From Sthenelais limicola (taxonomy: Eukaryota; Annelida; Polychaeta; Phyllodocida; Sigalionidae): 64,000 bases of DNA. Positions 44,658-56,310 of this stretch are shown here, piece by piece; position 1 is the stretch's first letter, and each line of letters opens with the position of its first letter. The stretch lies in contig OW804096.1 in the NCBI GenBank assembly GCA_942159475.1, positions 111,388,194 to 111,452,193 of the forward strand, in the 5' to 3' direction. The translations under genes were made by a program, and so were the position numbers. The notes below the pieces were generated by a model. The model worked only from the letters and a program-made list of their open reading frames with translations. It did not search any database and was not told the origin of the DNA.

Positions 44658-47516
44658 ATTGGTGGAGAACCCTTAAAAGATAGAGGACTACCTCTCATTA
44701 TCTTGGATTAATTATAATTGCTCAAAATGAGTCAATAAGTATGGGGGCCTAGGCCCGCCTCAAACAGCACCTTCAACTTATACATGGGCCTATATGACCC
44801 AGTAGGCATACCAGCCATTCTACCAGAGGGAGAGTGAGTAGGAGATGGAGAAGCAGGTAAAATTAATTACCTGGCCAAAACTTTCTCTCCTAATCTAATT
44901 CTTCTCATGAATAGGACACTTTAAACAGTGAACAGGAATTCTCATAGGGATTGTGTGTTTAGAACTATAGAGACAAAGTTTAGAGAGTGAGTTTCATTTT
45001 CTGTATTTCCTAACAGCCAACATTATACCTATAGGATGAGTCAGTGAGTCACTTCCCCACTACTCCACTCCACTGGGGGAGCATGGCAGATCTAGGGCAA
45101 CTAGGAAGAACACCTGACCCCAATAGGGTCACTATGGAGGCCTAGGGATGCTCCTGCTCTCCTCACTAGACTTGCAATAGACACATATGTAACATTCTCC
45201 TGAATTCAGCCACTACATCATCGGATCTCAAGTGATTTTCATAATCTACTCATCTATAAAATGCTACCATTTTTGCGGATTTGTTGATATAATTATAATA
45301 TGACTTTATCTTGAATATATCACAACCTACATTCAAGATGGACAATATAATTTGATTAAGTGACTTTCTTTACATCAACATTGAAATAGACTTCCTTGAA
45401 TGACTATATTGATTTTAAAACACTACAATGTACGATAGACTTTAATTAATTGGCTCTATATTATACAAAAGTTCAATAGAAAGTTGGACAATATTTGTTT
45501 AAACTTGGAATTTGTGTATTCTACCAATATGTCAACAGTGTTTGCAATGTAGTATTGTTGTGGTGCTCTCTATTCTGTATCTTTTTTGATTGATTTAATT
45601 GTACAATTCCCACCTTTGTGTTAAACAATATGCTTTTAGGTGAAGATGTGCCTGAATATTCACTTTGCTGAATTCACTTGAATCGATTTTAAATTACTTT
45701 CAATCCAGATGGAGGGGGAATGTTAATATGTTTGGGAGTCAATATATTTCAAATAGGATAGATTAATGGGGATTAATGGTATTAATTTTTTACATCATGG
45801 GAAATGTCCCAATCGGAGATTAAAATGCAATTGTTTTTTCAGATGGGGTTATATGGTGCCATCAGCTATCTAAGGGCAGGTGTTAGCATTTTGAAATGTT
45901 TACCTGGAACATTAATGTTCTTATTCATTTAAAACTTCTTATTCATTTTTAAGTGGTCCGGGTGATTCTTTTCATATTGGAACCCTACCATAATCATTTT
46001 CAATCAAACTTCCGGTGCTGGTCCTACCGTAATGGACTAGGTATCCACTGCCTTTACAGTGTTGAGTCAATTGGGGGAAAGTTATCCGTCATGAACCTGC
46101 AGGTCTGACGGCACTCTCATGGCTGGGATGGGGATGCCTCGATGAATAATCACCCAAATATAGATACACAGGACTGTAAGTGACTGGGGAGTGCTCTGGT
46201 GTATTGGTGGAATGGGGAATTAATGGCCATATCGTGCCTGACCCACGCCCCAAACATGGAATCGAACATCCAGGGCTTAGTGAGTTTTTAGTACGTACTT
46301 CCGCCACAGCGAGTCGCGTGCGGAAGCCACACCCTCAGGGTTCAACTCCACACTGCAGACTGGGCTATTGCCGGGTTTGATCCGTGGATCCCCAAACCGT
46401 CATCAGAAAAACCACAAGAGAGTTGGAGTTCTAGTGGCAGCGGAACACCAGATCGGATGCTTTTTGTGTGGTGAGTGCCTTAGGATTGTGGGTTTATTGA
46501 TTGTAATTGATCAGTGATGATTACAGTAACTTTCCCTGATCTTTAGTCGAGATCAAATTCCGTGTTTAGCTGGCCTGGATCAAGAGAGATCTGGATCCGG
46601 GTTGGCAAATGGTAGGGGGAAATTGAAAAGACATTTCTAAAAGACCTCTTAAGACTTTTGCAGGTTTTTCCTGCTGTCCTTTATGACCATGGGCAGTATG
46701 GAGAATAATATACTCCGTAGGATGTATACACTCATCAAAATTAAAGCAAATTGCTGTTTTGGTGTTGAATAAAATTATTACATAGAATTTCAAAGTACTG
46801 GTGGCTCCTGGAGGAGATGCATTCCTTATACAATCTGGCAAAGCAGAGTTTTGGTATACATGAATACATGAAGCATGATCTTATTCCATGATATGTGATG
46901 ATGGGGGCACCATCTACAAAGTTACAATATTTTACTCTAATAGATTGTTTATAGTAACATTTAAGGTTTGTCTGGCCATATGGAAATGACAGTGAGTGCT
47001 GAGTCAGAGATGGACATATCTGTGTTGGTTTGGCTTAAATAGTTAATTAGTATTTGGTTAATGCTGAGTCTATATTGCAATTTCAATTCACCCCTTAAAG
47101 ATTGTAATAATATTTTGAAATAGAGGATATGTTCTTGTGATTGGATGACAAAGTCAAGAGGTAAAGACAGAAGCAATAACCACAGGTGATTACCAATATG
47201 TAAAGGTAGAATGGCTTGATTAAGATTTAAATATTCAAAATTACCTGATTGTAAATTTTCGATTTAAAAGTAATAGTATTTTAATTGGATTTTATAACAG
47301 TAATAGGTTGACAGATGTTTCTGGGTAGCTGGTGATTTTGGTTGTTGTTCTCATCTTGCACAACAAGCCAGTATGACATTTCGCGTACCCCCTGTATGTC
47401 ATGGTTTTTTTTATGAAAAATTGTTCCAGATTTTAGATTTACAATTAAAGAGTCATAATTTAAGGTTGTTCAAAAATCTTCCCCGATGTTTCATCTTGGG
47501 GGGGAGGGGGGGCATA

Positions 47517-47766
47517 TGTTATGTTATGATGTGTGGATCTATAGCCACATGTAACCTTCATAATGTATTCGTCCAGCTACCCGTTGTCATGGCAACCAGC
47601 CCCGTTGCCATGGTAACCATCCTGTGAGCTAGCCCTAATAAAGAACATTCTGGAAGAAGACTCAAGACAGACTTGACTTGTTCTTGAGTAGCTATCTTTA
47701 GTACAATTGTTACAGGAGTATAACAACATAATTATATCTCCTAGTCATCCTACATACGGACATATT
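47517..47766 (+). repeat. 3' LTR
   Basis: Identical by eye to the 5' LTR over 250 bp and directly preceded by the polypurine tract at about 47,498-47,512. Confidence 0.9.
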
Positions 47767-47934
47767 AACAACATAAGCAGAACATAAATGTCAAACGTTT
47801 TATCAATGTTAGATAGGAACGTTCCCCTAACACATGTTCCGGGAACATCCAATAAATTTTCACTTTCAAACATTAAGCTAACAAACAACCAAACATTGAG
47901 GGAACATTCTAGGAATAAAAGTGTGCTACTGGGG

Positions 47935-49387
47935 GAGTGATCTACACCTACTACACCCTTTGGGATTTCTGGGTTTCAAGTCTTGGAGACAGACAAGCTC
48001 GGAATTGCAAAGACTAAAAGACAATTGTGTATTATTAGATTACAATATGTTGTTTGATGTCTTATGTATAATTCCCTTGCATTGTACTTTCATGTTTATC
48101 CAACTGCCTTTGTAAACAGGGAGCGTGCAACTTTCCTAGTTGTTAATAAACTGAATTTTACTTCCACTCCTGTGTTCTTCTAATACAGACATTCGAGGCA
48201 TTTCAGATTACAGTACGTCTGATATTCATAATCTAGCCATTGCGCACAAATAGTTGACCGTAGAATTTGTTTCCTTTGGAAACGCACAATATATACATTA
48301 ACTTAAACTGATTATAAAGTTAAACAGAAAAATAGTTCATTAAATGATTGATTAACTTAATAAACTCATAACTTGTTATAATTTATTTGTTCTCATTTAA
48401 ATATGAAATATTTACATTTGAAATTATGCCTTCCGAGATAACTGTGTCGGTCAAAAATTTGTGTACTTTCATACTAAGATGAAATATACATCAAAAAGGC
48501 TATTTAATACCTCAAGGCATTAAATAACAGTAGACGGATCTCATCAAAAACATAGAAAGAGTGATTTATTTCTCAAATAAAGCTATCAAGAGTAAATCAA
48601 AGTCAAACTTTCGTTGTCAAATGTCGGTCAAATACATAATCTCCGTCACAGAGCCTCCTGACGTCACAAGAAAAGATGGGGAGGGCTGTCAATTAGTCAG
48701 AAATGTACGTCACAATCTGCATTGGCCTACGTTGTCAGTTTGACGTCTTAAGTTATGTTGATTGGAAGGCAGCACAGACTCATGTTCATTGTCAGTCAAA
48801 CACTTGAGATGCGTTATCTCTGTCACGTTTCTCCGTCACTTTATTTCATTTCTTGCTAATTAGTAATGGTATATGCTTATCAATGGCTTTCTGATGCTAA
48901 GTAAGTTAAAATGTGATAGTATAATAGCTAAACGCAACCCTAGCCAGCTATTTACTACCTTTTAGGGGAGTTTTATTGGTCTGAGATAACGTTTGACGCA
49001 GATGTGACACAGATCACTTATGACTTGTCAATTTTATTTCTGTTATATCCGTCACTTTTTTCGTGATCTCCGTCACTTTTTTTTACATTGGCAAAAGAAA
49101 AGACTTGCAACGTGTTTAAGGATGAAATTCTTAACTCATTTTCAGATAAAAATGTTTAACTTCCTGAGAATATAGTTTTGGTTGTAGTAACTGGCCAGTA
49201 GGATAGCCAAATAAGGAGAAACCAATTGTCAAAAGTGATCGGCGTCACATTTTATTTGTCAAAAGTAATAGGCGCATTTATTCAAAACTTCTGCTATGTA
49301 ATGTTAGATCTTCCAGTGGGCCCTTGAATCATAGATGTATAGGCTAGTAGTAGTATATGTTTTGAAGTCAAAACGCGTTTATTTATA
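47935..49387. other. Motif array CTCCGTCAC; no gene
   Basis: CTCCGTCAC or close variants occur at about 48,641, 48,820, 48,831, 49,048, 49,068 and 49,242, several preceded by TTAT or GTGAT. CTAGTTGTTAATAAA at about 48,136 also occurs at 26,617. No coding frame is supported. Confidence 0.55.
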
Positions 49388-50439
49388 ATAGTTGGTGGGC
49401 TTAGCGACTCTATACTTCAAGTCATGATGCAAAGGTCCCCTTTGGTATGGTAGCACCTTAGGGCAATAGAAAAAGATTTATCCTAAGACACACGTGATAT
49501 CACCCCCCGTTTTCGAAAAATTGACGTTTTTACAAAATGGCCGCCAAAAATTCAACCAACATCCAACTTCACTTCTATTTGACATAGAAAGACAAGATTA
49601 GTGTCAAAACATAGGTTTTCAGGGTCAAAGAATGTGATTGAAAGGGTTTCAAGTCTCAAAGAATGATAGTTCTTATTTTAAAAAGAATATTACAGGTAAA
49701 ATCTGAAAAAAATCAACTAAAATTCACTAAAAAATGTTTTACTAATTTATTAAGCAAACTCCTTCCTTGTAGGGTAAACACACTCTTTAGTGATTATGAC
49801 TGACTGCACAACACATTTACAGCTGAAAAAAGTGGTTGAAAAGATCATGTTTAGCTGAATGATGCACAATGGCAAGAGCATGATCCCAGGCATCCACATA
49901 GAGATAAGCAGGGCTGTTTCTGCTTGCAGAATTTACATGGAGGTCTACAATCTGTCTTACAGTGGCAAAGAGCTAGTTCAGGCAAATCCTGAGAAAATGT
50001 GTTGTATTATGATAGAACCACATAAGGGAATGGTATGAACATAGGGGTGAGAAATGTCTGCCTTCGACACAAGTGATAGTGAGTAAGTTGAAAAGTTTTT
50101 TCAAGCACCCATGAGGAAAACATGTTCATATACCACCTCAGAGTTGTGGTTCTACATTTACTACACAGCTGCTACCAAAGTAAAGGAATAATGATAAAAT
50201 AAAAAAAGTTTTTCTTGCAAATAAACAGTAATGTAGGCCTACTGTCAGCAGGCAGGTCAGAAACTGTGTAAATTCGCTGTAACTTTTGGCCATGTTTGAC
50301 TAGCTAAATTGAAAGAAATTAATCTTAACAGAACTGAAAACTGCACATGACTCATAGATTCAATTCCACTAACAGAATCTAAAGTTATTTCATAAATTTA
50401 GTCAGAAGAAGCTGAATAATGACTGAAAATGATCAGTCA

Positions 50440-51430
50440 TTTTTTTATGAAATAAACCAGAAGTAAATGACTGTCAGATTCCATTTTTAAATCTCCTACA
50501 TAACAATGCATGGCAACTGCTACATTGCTGCCCATACAAAGGGGGAATCCATATTTCATCATGTGGAAAAGAGAGCTCTTGAAGGTGAATCTGTTGAATG
50601 ATGTTGCCAACACCATAGAGAAGATGAGACAATAGCTGGGTTTCTGACAAGCATGTTGCCCCATATGTGTCCTCTTTGAAGAGAAACACCAAATAGAACT
50701 ATATTCTATGCATTTAGTCCAAGATATTATACCTGATATGCTGTTCATAAGATTTGTAGTTGCTGTGTATCAGAACTTCAATGGTGGCATTAACTCAAAA
50801 TCTTTGCCTTTAAGAAAGGGCAGAGAAAGGTGACAACCTTCATCTACACTCTTGATATTGTCATCAGATACACTATAGCTTCATTACAAATTTCTGAAAC
50901 ACTGGTGAATGGGTCTCAATCATCTCAGTAGAAGGTAAGGACAGCAATGTAAGCTCCAGCAGCAACTGCCATGCAGAGCATGCAGCCTCCTTGCCTTTAC
51001 CAACGAAAGCATGTGTCAGCACACCCTGTGAGAACATGAGAGTGTTGCCATGCTTTAGATGATCCAGGAGTTGATCTAATTTCATGTAGAGGAATGTACC
51101 TCACAAGGAAAAGAAATCCCTTATTCATCAGCCTTATCAAATAAAAAGAGGAGAGAACCTAAACTAGCTCAAACATAGTTGTCTACCTGAAATTGCAACA
51201 AACCCCAAATGCAATTTCGAGTGCAACTACCTTCTCTCCAAGTGCCACAAAAGCAGATATGCCTAGCCCAACAACAACACTTTTGTTGCTTCAAACAATC
51301 TGACAATGACCAGCTACAGTGGCTGCAGCAATATATAGAAACACCCTGGTGTCTGCTTCCACATGGGTGCAAGAAGCCATTGCATCAACATCAAAACCGG
51401 CTGGAGAGCTTATACATTTCCCAAGTACAG
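50440..51430 (-). pseudogene. PIN/FEN-like family protein (EADTR type) inside the long-TIR element
   Basis: Read leftward in shifting frames. About 51,390-51,300 encodes THVEADTRVFLYIAAATVAG. Next comes GISAFVALGEKVVALEIAFG (to about 51,195). After a gap, SQGVLTHAFVGKGKEAACSA and LLELTLLSLPSTEM lead to FVMKL (51,085-50,873), then SDDNIKSVDEGC. Near 50,690-50,600, RGHIWGNMLVRNPA and SSLWCWQ follow. The order EEADTR, VLxxS...G..elwi.fG, H(A)xTGCDTxS..GKGK, LP, QaGhIWGq...P...WGW is that of an abundant uncharacterised animal protein family. Several frameshifts and stops make it dead; the GCDT cysteine-aspartate block is eroded. It is a different subfamily from the copy at 25,440. Confidence 0.65.
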
Positions 51431-53068
51431 TGGTGAAAAGTACTTTGGCCTAAAACAAGATATACACTGAAATAGTGGAATAACAATCCTTTATAATCCA
51501 TTCACTACAACATCCATCAGAACAATATGATTCCATATATTTCAGTCGATACATTCTACCTGAAGTTGCAAAAGCTTCAACCTTTTGGCCAGCTCCACAA
51601 AGACTTCCTGATTTTTTAGGTCCACCTGCAGGAAAGCTGTCCAGTTGCTGGGCACTTTTGCTGAAAGAGTAACCCTCCTGAAATTGTGAGGAAGTTTGTC
51701 TTAGTGTTTATGTCAAAAACAACGTCCAAATTATTATTTCTTCAAAATCATGAAGAATATGTTGAGTGAAGACCTCTTAGAAATAATGTCCAATCGTAGG
51801 AACACTAGTAGAACGTTGAATTTGGACAGGCACAGCCCTTTCTAAAAGGTGGGTTCCATGGCCACGCTACTCCTCTCACTACTCTCCCATTACTATGACA
51901 GTCTCTTGCTGCCGTATCTTTAGAAGCGGGAGAAAGAGAATGAAAGTAACCGGAATGGGTGTTATGGCCCTGTTACTTCTACCACTACTTCTACTGCTAC
52001 TCAGAAATGTGAGCAGACAACATTTTCCCGTGAGAATGGATGCCCCAACAGGGTTGGAAAAGTTCCATGGCCCGGTTGTCCGCACCACCCAGGTCAGCAA
52101 TGGGGACAACCAAAATTCAATATTTGGGCGTCTGGACAACTAGGTTTCACCTTTCATTGGTGTGAGCAGACAACCACAAATTGTCATATATGTCAGACAA
52201 CCATATTTTGAAAAGTGGTTGTCCTCAGGACAACCACTTTTTGAAGCGATTTTTCCAACCCTGCCCAGGTGAGGGGAGGAGTAATGTAGTGTGGTGCCCC
52301 CCACTTCAGCTCCCAATACTTCCTGCTAAGTAGCTGCCTTTTCAGATCAGACATGGTCCTTCTTTATTAAGATCCTGATCTGGGTATCCCCATTTAATAG
52401 CATGAATAGTGGCTGATCAGCCACCATTACTGGTATTTGACCAGAATTCATGATCAACATCACCTATGAATATCTTAATATCCAAAGAGATACTATTTCG
52501 GATTCTTTCTGTCACATAGCTTTTCCAAATATCGAGATATCCAAATATCTGAGGGGGAGGTATAGATGGGAGGGAGAGCAACAAAGAAGGAGAGAGAGGC
52601 ATAAAGAGAGACAGGGAGGCAGCGAGCCAGAGAGAGAGGGGTGTGTGTGGTGGTTGAGGAGGGGGGGGGATAGGGGAGAGAGGCATAGGCAGAGCGGGAG
52701 AGAAAGGCTTCCCATGTACTATGAGTGTGGAAATGGGGTAGAGTGACAAGTGGTGAGTACATATATGTACTGAGGACCTCCCTATGAGTGAACAAATGTG
52801 TTATATAACAAATCTACCATTACCATTAGCAGAGAGGAAAGGGAGTGAACGATCATGGTAATAGTTCAAAGGGATGAGCTGTGAGCTGTAATAGGAGAGA
52901 TACCATATATGGTGAGTGGTAATAGTAATATAGACCCTTGTAATATCTTCCTGGTTGTTGCAATGGGAGAAAACATATCAGTAATGGAGAAAATTTAATA
53001 GTCTCTACAATGCAACGCTTTGTTCTAGAAATAGAAATCTCTGGTCGGTAATAGGAAAAGGTGTCTTA
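51431..53068. other. Interior of the long-TIR element, non-coding; purine patch
   Basis: 52,550-52,715 is purine-rich (GAGAGAGGCATAAAGAGAGA and similar). The N-terminal part of the protein remnant may extend above 51,430, but no motif is readable. Short frames here look like chance. Confidence 0.5.
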
Positions 53069-53426
53069 AGCTGTCTCTATACCACTCCCGATACCGTATC
53101 CTGATACTGGCGACACTTGCGATCACCATTTTGTTCCCGATAGTACAGATTTCCCCGATACGAGCACGCACGTCGGGACCTGTCGGGAAAGCCTCTACAC
53201 TGGCGATCTTCGTCGGCCGACTGTCGGCTGACTGTCGGCGACGCACACAATATTTCAAACAAGTTAGAAGTGATCGGCGACTGTCGCCGACAGCTGCCGA
53301 TAGCTACAAGTGTCGGGAGGCCATCGGGAAAGCCTCTACACCAACCCCGACAGTTGCGCTGTAAAAGTATCGGCAGGTATCGCCAACTGTCGGCGATGCA
53401 TAATCGGGAGTGGTGTAGAGACAGCT
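53069..53426. mobile_element. TTA-flanked MITE (Harbinger-like), second example
   Basis: The 358-bp element has TIRs of about 24 bp: AGCTGTCTCTATACCACTCC at 53069 and its complement (one mismatch) ending at 53426. TTA flanks it at 53066-53068 and 53427-53429. The interior is rich in TGTCGGCGAC/CCGATA motifs. It has a repeated block CGGGAAAGCCTCTACAC at about 53,179 and 53,324. The termini start AGC and have the same 3-base target as the MITE at 2,531. It is nested inside the 4.57-kb element. Confidence 0.85.
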
Positions 53427-53960
53427 TTAGTAATGTATTTTTGATATGCTTAGTATCTGCTCAAAAAGAGAAAAAGTCTGTAATATTACATATATTTCAC
53501 AGATTACCACTATATATTGGATGCAACAAGCAGTTAATCATAATCAATGAAGAGTGCATTTGCCCTATAAGGCAGGAGTTTGTTTGATAAACTAGTAAAA
53601 AAAACTTTTTTATTTTATTTTTTATTTTTTTCTGATTTTATCTCAAATATTCTTTGTAAGAGGATAAATATTGTTCTTTCAGACTTTAAACCCTTTCTAT
53701 CAGATTCCCTGACCCTGAAAACCTATGTTTAGATACCAACTTTGTCTTTCTATGTCAAATAGAAGTGAAGTTAGGATGTTGGTTGAATTTTTGGCGGCCA
53801 TTTTGTAAAAACGTCATTTTTTCGAAAACGGGGGGTGATATTACGTGTGTCTTAGGATAAATCTTTTTCTATTGCCCTAAGGGGCTACCATACCAAAGGG
53901 GACCTTTGCATCATGACTTGAAGTAAATGGCCTATTTTGAGCGCTAAGCCCACCAACTAT

Positions 53961-55080
53961 AAGACTATATTTTCACTTGAAACTTGAATAAAACATCATT
54001 TAATTTACCCGCCACTTTTACTGCCATTAGACAAGTGTCAAATGTCCACCCTTATATAGTCGACATATTTGACTAATTATTTCAAGTAGGCCTATAGGCC
54101 TATGGGCTTGAATAAATGTAAAATTGTAAAATGAACTTTCTGATCGCAACAGGGGGGGGGGGGGGGGGGGGCTAGTCGAGGAATAAATCAATCTACAATG
54201 CTACTACTATCAGTTACTATAGGTCTAGGGCCTATGACACTCTATACCTGAATCACCCCCAATCATAAGACCGGTCATAATTAAGACCTATATTATATAA
54301 GAGAAAGTAGCAACAGTTGAGTTAGGCCTATGTATAGCCCCGTGTATAGCTCTGATTATAGATAATAGAAATGTGAATAAACAAAAAGAAGTATAGACAA
54401 AATTAAAAGCACAACTTACGAAGTTATATCAGTATTGTCACTTGTCTAACATTAGCATAACCAAAGTAACGTAGGTCAACTTGTCACAGCGAGACGTCTG
54501 CTCATGACGTGCAAGACATTCGCTCTGCAGTAACCCCGCCATCTAGTGGGATTTGTGTATAATCTTGTATAGGAAATGTCGGTGGTGCTGAGACCGGTAA
54601 GCAACGTCGGGTGCAGACAGTAGGGTAAGGCCTATATAGGTATCTCTTGACGTTTTTAGTGCGTGACAACTGTAAAATGTACGGTAACATTAAATTATTG
54701 AGCTTGTAGTTTTATTTCAAGAAGATCGTGTTCTCCGTGCGTATACCAGTACTGGCAGTAGGCTAGTAATTCCACGCCTTCCCCGCATTATTGATACTGG
54801 GCGATAATTTGGGCAAATTCTGACTGGCTCTGTAATGTTAGTACGGTACTCGTACCGTAGGGGAGAGCGGGGTGAAATGGGACACTATGACTATATAGTA
54901 TGAGTGATGCACAGTGTTTGTACTCCCTGAATGGAAAGTATTAGAAGCAATTAAATGCATGACCTTTCCTGAGGGACATATAGGATCACTCTTTATTGTA
55001 CATTTTTCATTGATTACCGTACCGGTACCTGACACTTTTTTTTCTTTATGGTATATCATTTTGAAATTTCGCCCCAAAAT
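53961..55080. other. No gene; 20-base G run
   Basis: 54,152-54,171 is an uninterrupted run of 20 G. The rest is unique-looking, with no coding frame supported. Confidence 0.6.
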
Positions 55081-55183
55081 GGGGAGAAATGGGACAGTCG
55101 AGGGAGAAATGGGACACAACCCGGGGAGAAATGGGACACGTCGGGGAGAAATGGAACGCATCAGGGAAAAATGGTACATATGC
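55081..55183 (+). repeat. Minisatellite, five units of about 20-22 bp
   Basis: The unit GGGGAGAAATGGGACAC begins at 55081, 55101, 55123, 55143 and 55163 with small changes; a possible single relative, GGGGTGAAATGGGACAC, lies at 54,869. Confidence 0.9.
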
Positions 55184-55197
55184 CACGGAACTCATTT

Positions 55198-55229
55198 AAC
55201 TTCAAGAAATCAATGGATTTCTTGAAGTT
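55198..55229. repeat. Perfect 14-bp stem hairpin
   Basis: AACTTCAAGAAATC at 55198-55211 pairs with 55216-55229; the loop is AATG. Confidence 0.9.
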
Positions 55230-55581
55230 GCAAAGGCTATTATATTGAAAGGTTCTAAGAATAAATACAGGATAACTGATGAGCCAGTCCGCTTTGCTGG
55301 AATTACCACCCCAAGTCCGAGGGTTGCGAGACACGAAATGAAGGTAAATAATCATTAAATAAGGCTAAAATATATATATCATGGCATAAAAACAGAACCC
55401 AACTCGAGATGGATCTAGCATGACGGATTCACAAAACACTTGTGCGTTATTTTTCCGTTTTTCAGCAAGTGCCGATGCTTTTGGTCACCCTGTCCCCGTC
55501 AGGAGTGGGGTATAGGCGGCAGGCCTTGTTCCATTAAAGGCTGGGGTCCTCCTTGAGCTGTGTTCCATGTGTATTCTTTAA

Positions 55582-55964
55582 CCCATTCAGGCCACGTATT
55601 GCTTTAAAGCATTCCCACGCGTGTGGCCGCGTATTGCCTTAACGCACTCCCACGCGTTTGGTCGCGTATTGCCTTAAAGCACTCCCATGAGTAGGACGCG
55701 TAATGCGATAAAGCACTCCGTGGGAAAGGACGCGTATTGCCAAAAAGCATCATAGTAATGTTATTCAATGGTGGCGACGTTATTGGCCGTCCTTAATTCA
55801 GATTACGTTATTAGAATGTGCGTCATCCAGAGGGCAGTGGACGCGGTGAAGCGTCGTCATGATGGGACGTGTACATTTCACTCAGGACTTCATCAATTGA
55901 ATGTTCTTTTCCCACGCTTGGTCGTTAAGCATAATGCAACGTTGGCGGCACTGTCCTGAATGGG
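55582..55964. mobile_element. piggyBac-like MITE with internal minisatellite
   Basis: CCCATTCAGG at 55582-55591 is mirrored by CCTGAATGGG at 55955-55964. TTAA lies directly outside both ends (55578-55581; 55965-55968). TTAA plus CCC...GGG termini is the piggyBac pattern. The first half holds about four copies of a unit of about 40 bp with CGCGTATTGCCTTAAAGCA and CTCCCACGCGT. Length 383 bp, no coding frame. Confidence 0.85.
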
Positions 55965-55968
55965 TTAA

Positions 55969-56310
55969 TGGAAGATTAGACCGCTGGTCTCCCCCTGAGA
56001 AAGCTACGGTGCACCCCTCTCAACAGCTGGGAGGTAATCCAAGTAGACCCGTCCTCCCCGACATGCTGTCTCAGCCTATAAGGACCCGGCAGCTGGAATG
56101 TCTTATCTGACATACAGAGAGAGATGACCTGCCTCGACTATGATGTCCTAGTGATGTTTAATAGATACATGTTAATACTTGATATTCATTTAGCATTTAA
56201 CATTTATAATTCCATCCAAATGCACCGTTTCAAGAGAAGCTTTCCGTCATATAGGCTTGGATACCCTAGTTCCATTATTTTTTCAACCTCTGACTGGCAT
56301 CCCTGAATTA
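55969..56310. other. No feature seen
   Basis: Unique-looking sequence; a 60-codon plus frame at 56,124-56,306 is unsupported. Confidence 0.5.

Larger units (their letters stand above)
44408..47766 (+). mobile_element. LTR retrotransposon, non-autonomous, identical LTRs
   Basis: Two 250-bp LTRs (44408-44657 and 47517-47766) are identical by eye. They start TGTTATG and end ACATATT, and the 5-bp duplication AACAA flanks them (44403-44407; 47767-47771). A primer-site-like TGGTGGAGAACCC follows the first LTR at 44,660, and a polypurine tract (GGGGGGGAGGGGGGGG) ends just before the second, so it reads on the plus strand. Each LTR has AATAAA (44,528). The 2.86-kb interior has no gag, protease or polymerase motif and only short frames, so movement would need proteins from another element. 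Identical LTRs imply recent insertion, or gene conversion. The family is not assigned. Confidence 0.9.
41383..47934. mobile_element. Composite AACATT-rich element with 14-bp TIRs
   Basis: CCCCAGTAGCACAC at 41383-41396 is mirrored exactly by GTGTGCTACTGGGG at 47921-47934. Both inner flanks (41,397-41,850; 44,225-44,407; 47,767-47,920) are dense in AACATT, AATGTT, GGAACATT and CTAACATT strings, so they look like one element split by later insertions. Insertions include the LTR element at 44,408-47,766, the MITE at 42,246-42,656 and probably more between 42,657 and 44,225. Target duplication unclear. No coding frame. Confidence 0.65.
49388..53960. mobile_element. 4.57-kb DNA element with long (~300-bp) TIRs
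   Basis: The left end from ATAGTTGGTGGGCTTAGCG (49,388) through about 49,690 is the diverged reverse complement of about 53,620-53,960. Shared landmarks include AGTCATGATGCAAAGGTCCCC, CACCCCCCGTTTTCGAAAAA, ATGGCCGCCAAAAATTCAAC and AAACATAGGTTTTCAGGGTC, all with a few mismatches. The right TIR lacks nothing essential but has a small insertion near its end. The interior contains a minus-strand protein remnant (50,440-51,430) of the EADTR/GKGK family, purine-rich DNA and a nested TTA MITE. No DDE transposase was recognised. Target duplication is unclear (flanks TATA and AAGA). Confidence 0.75.

Noticed and set aside
46081..46390. tRNA-derived SINE
   Set aside because: A B-box-like GTTCGATTCC exists on the minus strand, but no credible A box lies at the right distance.
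52417..52795. Three overlapping Ser/Leu/Pro-rich frames
   Set aside because: They mirror a purine-rich low-complexity patch inside the long-TIR element.
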